NCBI GenBank assembly: GCA_913060975.1
Contig: CAJXVC010000002.1
Span: 434,001 to 498,000, forward strand
Origin: an uncultured Gammaproteobacteria bacterium
GTDB lineage: Bacteria > Pseudomonadota > Gammaproteobacteria > Pseudomonadales > Pseudohongiellaceae
Direction of reading: 5' to 3'
Length of the DNA stretch: 64,000 nucleotides
Shown: positions 58,278-64,000 of the stretch, one piece after another
How positions within the stretch are numbered: position 1 is the first letter of the stretch
How the letters are laid out: every line of letters begins with the position of its first letter
Program-made: the position numbers and the translations under genes
The notes under the pieces: generated by a model
The model's input: only the letters and a program-made list of their open reading frames with translations
Told to the model about the DNA's origin: nothing
Database searches by the model: none

Positions 58278-59384
58278 CTATAACCGCATTGGCATGACAA
58301 CGTACAAAGCGTTGCTTTCACCGTCATTGGCTTCCAAAAGGGCGCTGCTATTGGGATCTGACAACGTGGCGCGAATCGACTTGCTAGAGACAGTGGTCAG
58401 CACATCAATCAGGTAGGACACATTAAAGCCTATTTCTAATTCATCGCCATCATATTCTACCGCAACGACTTCTTCGGCTTCTTCCTGCTCCGGATTATTA
58501 GCAACAATACGCAGCTCGTTTGGCGACAGCATGACGCGGACACCGCGATACTTTTCATTGGAGAGAATAGACACCCGGGTAAACGCCTGCTTCAGCAGCT
58601 GACAATCACCAATCATCACGCGATCGCCACCCTTGGGCAGTACACGGTTGTAGTCTGGAAACTTGCCATCAACCAGCTTGGAGGTGAAGGTAAATTCCGG
58701 AATCTTGGCGCGAATGTGGTTCTGCCCGAAGGTCAAATCGATATCACCGCCGTCATCAGACAGCAGACGGGACAATTCAGTAATACCCTTGCGAGGCAAA
58801 ATAAGCTGCTGAGTCTCGCTGATGGAGTTATCCATATTCAAGGTTTCCATCGCCAGGCGATGACCGTCAGTGGCGACGACCCGCAGATAATCCTTGGCTA
58901 CTTCAAACAGCATGCCATTGAGGTAATACCGAACATCTTGTTGCGCCATAGCGAAGCTGGTGCTTTCCAGCAAATCGCGCAATTTCTCCTGAGACATAGT
59001 CAGGGAGAAAGTGTCCGGCTCTTCTTCTATAGAAGGAAATTCAGTCGCCGGAAGTGTCGTCAGGGTGAAGCGGCTACGGCCAGACTTTACCTGCAACTTG
59101 GCGTCGTTAAGCTTCATTTCGATCTCGGCGTCGTCAGACAGCGATTTACAGATATCCAACAGCTTGCGGGCAGGAACAGTCACCGCGCCAGGCTCATTGG
59201 CCGCATCGATAGACACGCGACCCACCAGCTCTACTTCCAAATCTGTGCCAGTCAACGACAATTCGTTGTTCTTTACTACCAACAACACATTCGATAGTAC
59301 GGGTAAGGTCTGGCGCCGTTCTACCACACCACTGACCAGTTGCAGCGGGCGTAAAAGCGCTTCTCGGGAGATCGTCAATTGCAT
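58278..59384 (-). CDS. dnaN: DNA polymerase III beta sliding clamp
   Basis: A 368-residue clamp of three similar domains. The N-terminus MQLTISREALLRPLQLVSGVVERRQTLPVL and the C-terminus ending YVVMPMRL are family hallmarks. It lies between dnaA (38 bases upstream) and recF (27 bases downstream). The dnaA-dnaN gap contains TTATCAACA (59408-59416), a near match to a DnaA box that partly overlaps the dnaN leader. Confidence 0.97.
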   Translation of the reverse strand: MQLTISREALLRPLQLVSGVVERRQTLPVLSNVLLVVKNNELSLTGTDLEVELVGRVSIDAANEPGAVTVPARKLLDICKSLSDDAEIEMKLNDAKLQVKSGRSRFTLTTLPATEFPSIEEEPDTFSLTMSQEKLRDLLESTSFAMAQQDVRYYLNGMLFEVAKDYLRVVATDGHRLAMETLNMDNSISETQQLILPRKGITELSRLLSDDGGDIDLTFGQNHIRAKIPEFTFTSKLVDGKFPDYNRVLPKGGDRVMIGDCQLLKQAFTRVSILSNEKYRGVRVMLSPNELRIVANNPEQEEAEEVVAVEYDGDELEIGFNVSYLIDVLTTVSSKSIRATLSDPNSSALLEANDGESNALYVVMPMRL

Positions 59385-59422
59385 TACTTACTGTTCCTTT
59401 TCCTTATTTATCAACAACTTAT

Positions 59423-60955
59423 CTAGTTGGAGAGGGATCTCAACAGGTTGTTATAATCTTCCTGAATATCGATCGAGCTGTGTCGCAGTTTGTTAATTTG
59501 CTTACAGGCATGCAGCACTGTTGTGTGATCGCGTCCGCCAAAGGCATCGCCAATTTCAGGCAGACTGTGGTTAGTCAGCTCCTTGGACAAAGTCATCGCT
59601 ACCTGGCGGGGGCGTGCCACTGAGCGATTGCGCCTTTTCGACAACATATCCCCCATTTTTATCTTGTAGTACTCGGCCACCGAGCGCTGAATATTATCAA
59701 TCGTTACCAACTTGTCTTGCAGGGCAAACAAATCCCGCAATGCTTCCTTGATCAGATCAATACTGATGGGTTCAACCTTGAAGTTGGCGTGGGCAATTAC
59801 CCGCTTCAGAGCGCCTTCGAGTTCGCGTACATTGGAACGCAAGCGCTGGGCAATAAACAAGGCAGAATCATAGGGCAGGTCCACATTACATAGCTCAGCC
59901 TTGTTGATCAGGATCGCAGCACGGGTTTCCAACTCGGGTGGCTCAACTGCCACCGTCAGACCCCAACCGAATCGCGACTTGAGACGCTCTTCCAGACCAT
60001 TGATCTCTTTATGATAGCGATCGCTGGTCAAGATGATTTGCTGGCCACCTTCGAGTAAGGCATTAAAGGTATGAAAAAATTCTTCCTGGCTACGCTCTTT
60101 GCCGGCGAAAAACTGAATGTCATCAATCAACAAAGCATCAACCGAGCGATAAAAGCGTTTGAATTCATTAATGGCATTGAGTTGTAACGCTGTAACCATG
60201 GTGGCTACAAAGGTCTCCGAATGCAGGTAAACCACCTTGGCGCCTGGCTTGCGGGCCTGCAAGTAGTTGCCCACCGCATGCATTAAATGGGTTTTACCTA
60301 AACCCACACCACCATAGATAAATAGTGGGTTATAGGCATAACCCGGGTTCTCTGCCACCTGACGTGCAGCGGCACGCGCTAGCTGGTTGGATTTGCCAAC
60401 AATGAAATTGTCGAAATTGTTCTCTTCATTGAGCGCACCACGGTGGCGAAGTTTGCCCTCTATAATAGTATCCATACCGCGGGCCGATTCGCGGCGTCGA
60501 ATATGCACCGCCGGGGCGGTGTCCACTTGCGCAGCAGTTTGAACCGCTTGCGCTGGTTGGGTGGGTTCTTGAGCTACCGTTGAGTATTGCTGCGCACTGG
60601 AATGGCGGCTGCTCGTTACTTGCTCTGTTCCACTAGTAGTACCAATGTTAGAACCAGTATTAGAACCTCCACTAGACGCTGGTCTGGCAGCCGGACTTGA
60701 TAGTGGGTCGTTGTTGACTTCCAATTGAACCACGATGCTCTCTGCACCAAGTTCGATGAGCAGCTCCTGAATACGCGGGAGGAACTTGCCTTTCACCCAG
60801 TCCTTGATAAAGCGGTTAGGCGCCAAAACGCGAAGAGTATTGTGTTCGGCCTGTACCTGAAGGGGTCGTATCCAGGTATTAAATTGCTGGGAGGGAAGCT
60901 CGTCCTGCAGATTGTCGATGCACTGTTGCCAATAATTCCTGATTGCTTCTGCCAC
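59423..60955 (-). CDS. dnaA: Chromosomal replication initiator DnaA
   Basis: A 510-residue AAA+ initiator. Domain I (about 1-85), a long Ser/Thr/Gln-rich domain II linker (about 90-165), ATPase with Walker [11 protein letters not shown] (about 214-223) and Walker [10 protein letters not shown], and the domain IV DNA-binding helices with the signature [12 protein letters not shown] near the C-terminus. The start is GTG at 60955; no upstream in-frame ATG is available. Confidence 0.97.
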   Translation of the reverse strand: MAEAIRNYWQQCIDNLQDELPSQQFNTWIRPLQVQAEHNTLRVLAPNRFIKDWVKGKFLPRIQELLIELGAESIVVQLEVNNDPLSSPAARPASSGGSNTGSNIGTTSGTEQVTSSRHSSAQQYSTVAQEPTQPAQAVQTAAQVDTAPAVHIRRRESARGMDTIIEGKLRHRGALNEENNFDNFIVGKSNQLARAAARQVAENPGYAYNPLFIYGGVGLGKTHLMHAVGNYLQARKPGAKVVYLHSETFVATMVTALQLNAINEFKRFYRSVDALLIDDIQFFAGKERSQEEFFHTFNALLEGGQQIILTSDRYHKEINGLEERLKSRFGWGLTVAVEPPELETRAAILINKAELCNVDLPYDSALFIAQRLRSNVRELEGALKRVIAHANFKVEPISIDLIKEALRDLFALQDKLVTIDNIQRSVAEYYKIKMGDMLSKRRNRSVARPRQVAMTLSKELTNHSLPEIGDAFGGRDHTTVLHACKQINKLRHSSIDIQEDYNNLLRSLSN

Positions 60956-61333
60956 TACGTCATGCCTGTTGGATTATATTTTTTGTCTTGAACGGCCTGA
61001 AATTCTAGTCCCACGACTAAAAGTTATCCACTGCTTTAAAGCTTTTGTCGCGTTTTTTTGGGCTCTGGTTTTTTAGTTTATTTTCAACCAGTTATGAAGC
61101 TTGACGCCTGTTTTACCGGGGTTTAAGAAGGGTAATTTTCCGGTAATACACAAAAACCTGTTGATAAATAATCTGTGGATAAAGTGTGGTTAACTTTGGG
61201 GTAAGAGCGCTGCTCCGGGTTGGGGCGGCCGCCCCAAGTTATCGTCCTGTAACAATTCCATTATCTGTGCCACTGCAGGCTCAGCGACCCAGTACAGATT
61301 ACTTACTATTGCGGTTTTCTCACGTATTGAGCG
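60956..61333. other. Predicted replication origin (oriC) region
   Basis: The spacer between divergent dnaA and rpmH is AT-rich and holds several DnaA boxes: TTATCCACT (61024-61032), TTATCAACA on the minus strand (61159-61167), a perfect TTATCCACA on the minus strand (61174-61182) and TTAACCACA on the minus strand (61185-61193). A T-rich stretch at about 61050-61090 could be the unwinding element. The gene order gyrB-recF-dnaN-dnaA / rpmH-rnpA-yidC is the classical oriC setting. Confidence 0.8.
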
Positions 61334-61362
61334 TTGCAAGTTTGGGGTAAAACCTCTAGAAT
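61334..61362 (+). promoter_or_regulatory. Predicted rpmH promoter
   Basis: -35 TTGCAA (61334-61339), 17-base spacer and -10 TAGAAT (61357-61362). Transcription should start near 61369, giving a leader of about 90 bases before the rpmH ATG. Confidence 0.7.
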
Positions 61363-61372
61363 TCCGCCTCCT

Positions 61373-61436
61373 TTTCGAACCGCCTTGGTTCGAAATCCTT
61401 TATTTAGTCAGTAGTTAGCGGCAACTTGTTAACTAC
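61373..61436 (+). promoter_or_regulatory. Two hairpins in the rpmH leader
   Basis: Hairpin 1: TTTCGAACC (61373-61381), loop GCCTT, GGTTCGAAA (61387-61395), a perfect 9-bp stem about five bases after the predicted transcript start. Hairpin 2: GTAGTTA (61411-61417), 12-base loop, TAACTAC (61430-61436). They could stabilise or regulate the ribosomal protein transcript. Confidence 0.6.
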
Positions 61437-61458
61437 ATACATTGTTGGACATTCAGCT

Positions 61459-61593
61459 ATGAAACGAACATTTCAGCCAAGCGTTTTGAAGCGAGCCCGT
61501 ACTCATGGCTTCCGCGCACGGATGGCAACCAAAGGTGGCCGTCTTGTACTCAAGCGCCGTCGTGCTAAAGGACGCGCTAAACTCTCAGCGTAA
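61459..61593 (+). CDS. rpmH: 50S ribosomal protein L34
   Basis: A 44-residue, highly basic protein: [18 protein letters not shown], then [20 protein letters not shown] and RAKLSA. It is the full normal length and sequence of L34. It precedes rnpA by 41 bases as in most bacteria. Confidence 0.98.
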   Translation: MKRTFQPSVLKRARTHGFRARMATKGGRLVLKRRRAKGRAKLSA

Positions 61594-61634
61594 TTATCAT
61601 TTCACTCCACCTCGATGAGAGAAGTGAATGTTCC

Positions 61635-62003
61635 GTGGCAAACAGCAGCTATCCAAAGACATCCAGGCTGCTGAATGCCGGAGAGTTTCAAGCAGTCTTC
61701 AGTCATTCCCAATTCAAAGTCTCCTGCCGTTATTTTCTGGTGCTGGCTAAAACCAATGACCAGAACAACACCAGAATAGGTTTAGTTGTGGGCAAGAAGA
61801 ATGTTTCCAAAGCCGTGCAGCGCAATCGGGTCAAACGACTCATTCGTGACTGGTTTCGCCGGCATCAGGAATTCTCGCCCAATCTGGACATGATCGTGCT
61901 GGTCAGGAAAGAGGCTGACACTCTGAACAATCAGCAACTGCTGAATCGGCTCGCCAGTTTATGGGACGATCTGAATACCAAATGCCTCTCGGCAGGCAAC
62001 TAA
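61635..62003 (+). CDS. rnpA: Ribonuclease P protein component
   Basis: A 122-residue basic protein that assists the RNase P RNA in tRNA 5' processing. The RNR motif is NRVKRLIRDWFR (about 60-71). The GTG start at 61635 is used; an ATG at 61628 is in another frame. The upstream GAGAGAAG could serve as ribosome-binding site. Confidence 0.95.
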   Translation: MANSSYPKTSRLLNAGEFQAVFSHSQFKVSCRYFLVLAKTNDQNNTRIGLVVGKKNVSKAVQRNRVKRLIRDWFRRHQEFSPNLDMIVLVRKEADTLNNQQLLNRLASLWDDLNTKCLSAGN

Positions 62004-62032
62004 GCATCACAGGTGACCAGATCGAGCTGACT

Positions 62033-62260
62033 ATGTTGAAAAACGTTCTGATCAAACTCATTACTCTCTATCAACTGACCTTGAGCATGCTCATCGGTCA
62101 GCAGTGTCGTTTTTACCCTACCTGTTCGCAATACACCAAAGAAGCCATCGCCCATCACGGATCTGTTAAGGGAATCAAACTCGGGATGCGTCGCATTTCC
62201 TGTTGCCACCCCTGGCACGCCGGAGGCTACGACCCTGTACCTGGAGTTGAAGAAAAATAA
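62033..62260 (+). CDS. yidD: Membrane protein insertion efficiency factor YidD
   Basis: A 75-residue protein from the ATG at 62033; the frame extends to 61961 inside rnpA, but the inner start gives the normal length. The family motif CRFYPTCSQYTKEAIAHHG and the later CHPWHAGGYDPVP are complete, with three or more conserved cysteines. It lies between rnpA and yidC and supports YidC-dependent insertion. Confidence 0.94.
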   Translation: MLKNVLIKLITLYQLTLSMLIGQQCRFYPTCSQYTKEAIAHHGSVKGIKLGMRRISCCHPWHAGGYDPVPGVEEK

Positions 62261-62308
62261 TTTCTGCAACGCAATTTACCTATATATAGACGCTAGACAC
62301 TTCTTGTT

Positions 62309-64000
62309 ATGAATCTTACTCGTTTCTTTTTATACACAGCGCTGGCCGTAATCACTTACTTGATGCTGTTGGCATGGCAAGAAGACTATCCGCCACTGAT
62401 CGACAACGGTGACAACGTCGTCCAATCCAGTAACTCGACGCAGCAGGATATACCAGCAACACCCACGCAATCTGATATACCCAATTCAGCGCCAGCGGCA
62501 GCCAGCGACGATGCTGACCTACCCAGCGTTGCTACCAGCACACCACCGGCGCCCGCCGCAAACAATGATGCCGGCATTGTCGAAGTCCGCACCGATACTC
62601 TCGTGTTGAACATCGACCTCAATGGCGGCGATATTACCTATCTGGCCTTGCCGCAATATTTACGCGAGTTGAATGGATCTGATGATCCGTTTGTTCTGCT
62701 TAGTCCGAATAACCAGCGCACCTATGCAGCACAAAGTGGATTGATCGGTCGTGACGGTATTGATTCACCGGCCCGGGCTGTCTACAACAGCGCCGCCACC
62801 AGCTACACACTATCCGATAGTGAAGAAAGCCTGACTGTCGATCTTGTCACCAGTACCAATACTGGCGTGCAAATTACCAAGCGTTTTGAGTTTCAACGTG
62901 ACAGTTATCTGATTGATGTATCTTTTCTGGTTGAAAACCAGTCAGGCGCATTGTGGCAAGGCAATGCTTTTGGTCAGATCAAACGAGATGATTTTGATGA
63001 CCCGAGTGACGCCGGCGGTTTTGGCCGTACATATTTGGGCTACGTCACCACGGCCAGCGATGACCCTTACATCGAATGGGAATTTGACGACGTTGAAGAC
63101 GGCGTCACCCCTCATGAAATGACAGGCGGTTGGTTAGGCTTTAGCCAGCATTACTTTATTACTGCCTGGGTCCCTAATACTGATTCCACCAATCGCTACA
63201 GCGCTCGCCGCAATGACAATAATGAATACTTTGGCGTATTCACCAGCTCACCTTTTACTGTAGAGCCTGGTCAAACCGGTAGTCACAATTTCCAATTCTA
63301 TGCCGGCCCCAAAGATCAGTACGCGCTGGCAGAAGTCTCCGACAATCTCGATCTGACCATCGACTACAGCTTTCTATGGTTCCTGGCTGCACCTATTTAC
63401 TGGTTGCTGCGCCAGATCAATTCGTTTGTCGGCAACTACGGCGTGTCCATTATTCTGCTGACCTTCTGTGTCAAAGCCTTGTTCTACAAGCTGTCGGAGA
63501 CACAATACAAATCCATGGCAGGTATGCGCCGCCTGATGCCCAAGATGCAGCAACTCAAAGAGAGTTATGGCGACGACCGCATGAAGCTGCAGAAAGCCAC
63601 TATGGATTTATACAAGAAAGAGAAGATCAATCCTTTTGGTGGTTGCTTACCCATGCTGGTTCAGATGCCAGTGTTTATCGCCCTGTACTGGGTACTGATG
63701 GAGAGCGTTGAATTGCGCCACGCTCCATTCTTCCTGTGGCTGGAGGACTTGTCAGTACGCGACCCGTTCTTTGTGCTGCCGCTACTCATGGGTGCCTCCA
63801 TGTACTTCCAGACCAAACTCAGCCCGGCGCCAGCAGATCCAATGCAAGCCAAAGTCATGCAGCTAATGCCAATCATGATGACTGTTTTATTCTTATGGTT
63901 CCCGGCTGGCCTGGTACTCTACTGGCTGACCAACGGTGTATTGGGTATTGCGCAACAGTGGTATATCACGCGTAAGATTGAAGCTGAATACGCCGCCAAG
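62309..64000 (+). CDS. yidC: Membrane protein insertase YidC (runs off right edge)
   Basis: The frame is open from ATG 62309 to the window end (564 residues so far; close to the usual full length). N-terminal helix (about 5-22), a Pro/Ala/Asp-rich linker (about 35-95), the large periplasmic beta domain (about 95-345) and the C-terminal five-helix insertase core, with NPFGGCLPMLVQMPVFIALYWVL, ending in the window with QQWYITRKIEAEYAAK. The positively charged groove arginine is expected near GMRRLMPKMQQLKE. It is the last gene of the origin-proximal set; mnmE, gidB and parAB would be expected next. Confidence 0.96.
   Translation, partial: MNLTRFFLYTALAVITYLMLLAWQEDYPPLIDNGDNVVQSSNSTQQDIPATPTQSDIPNSAPAAASDDADLPSVATSTPPAPAANNDAGIVEVRTDTLVLNIDLNGGDITYLALPQYLRELNGSDDPFVLLSPNNQRTYAAQSGLIGRDGIDSPARAVYNSAATSYTLSDSEESLTVDLVTSTNTGVQITKRFEFQRDSYLIDVSFLVENQSGALWQGNAFGQIKRDDFDDPSDAGGFGRTYLGYVTTASDDPYIEWEFDDVEDGVTPHEMTGGWLGFSQHYFITAWVPNTDSTNRYSARRNDNNEYFGVFTSSPFTVEPGQTGSHNFQFYAGPKDQYALAEVSDNLDLTIDYSFLWFLAAPIYWLLRQINSFVGNYGVSIILLTFCVKALFYKLSETQYKSMAGMRRLMPKMQQLKESYGDDRMKLQKATMDLYKKEKINPFGGCLPMLVQMPVFIALYWVLMESVELRHAPFFLWLEDLSVRDPFFVLPLLMGASMYFQTKLSPAPADPMQAKVMQLMPIMMTVLFLWFPAGLVLYWLTNGVLGIAQQWYITRKIEAEYAAK

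Overview
The window is chromosomal DNA of a gammaproteobacterium whose gene order around the origin closely follows Pseudomonas and related marine groups. The right third is a textbook origin region: gyrB-recF-dnaN-dnaA run leftward, rpmH-rnpA-yidD-yidC run rightward, and an AT-rich gap with DnaA boxes lies between them. Left of it come plsC, gmhB, glyS/glyQ, an LpxL-type acyltransferase, trkH/trkA, rsmB, fmt, def, a LysM protein, dprA, tsaC, hemF and aroE. The genus cannot be fixed from sequence alone; a free-living marine gammaproteobacterium is my inference. I saw no insertion sequences, prophage, CRISPR array, tRNA or rRNA.

Layout. 1-8.9 kb: a CHASE2 sensor protein (cut by the left edge), a FecR-domain periplasmic protein, a divergent Crp/Fnr regulator, and a complete type I secretion trio (ABC exporter, HlyD adaptor, TolC-like channel) followed by an unrecognised small protein. 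9-12.2 kb: a PIG-L deacetylase and a Wzm/Wzt polysaccharide ABC exporter. 12.2-22.4 kb: a leftward type II secretion operon in the order gspL-M-E-F-D-G-H-I-J-K, with no gspC and with a secretin that carries a lipoprotein signal. 22.7-25 kb: dsbA, cytochrome c4 and engB. 25.0-25.7 kb: a non-coding stretch holding two related structured elements. 25.7-31 kb: polA and the zinc importer znuA / znuCB. 31-38.3 kb: sco and ctaB, then a caa3-like cytochrome c oxidase operon with a dihaem-tailed subunit II and two subunit III proteins, closed by a clear terminator. 38.4-64 kb: the housekeeping/origin block.

Main points for a second look. (1) Between engB and polA are two diverged copies of one element, each a long imperfect inverted repeat around an 83-84 nt loop. 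The loops share sequence blocks, and both the inner and outer stems show paired base changes, as expected of a conserved RNA or single-stranded DNA structure. Each copy is in sense with the convergent gene that runs into it. (2) DNA polymerase I keeps its polymerase and 5' nuclease motifs but has lost the proofreading exonuclease acidic residues. (3) Two parS-like palindromes lie inside recF and encode the same FHVE peptide. (4) A CRP-type operator sits at a class I distance from a TATAAT promoter of the Crp-like gene, whose product keeps the CRP DNA-reading residues but not the full cAMP pocket. (5) Five phased TCTCGAT heptamers lie just upstream of the type II secretion operon.
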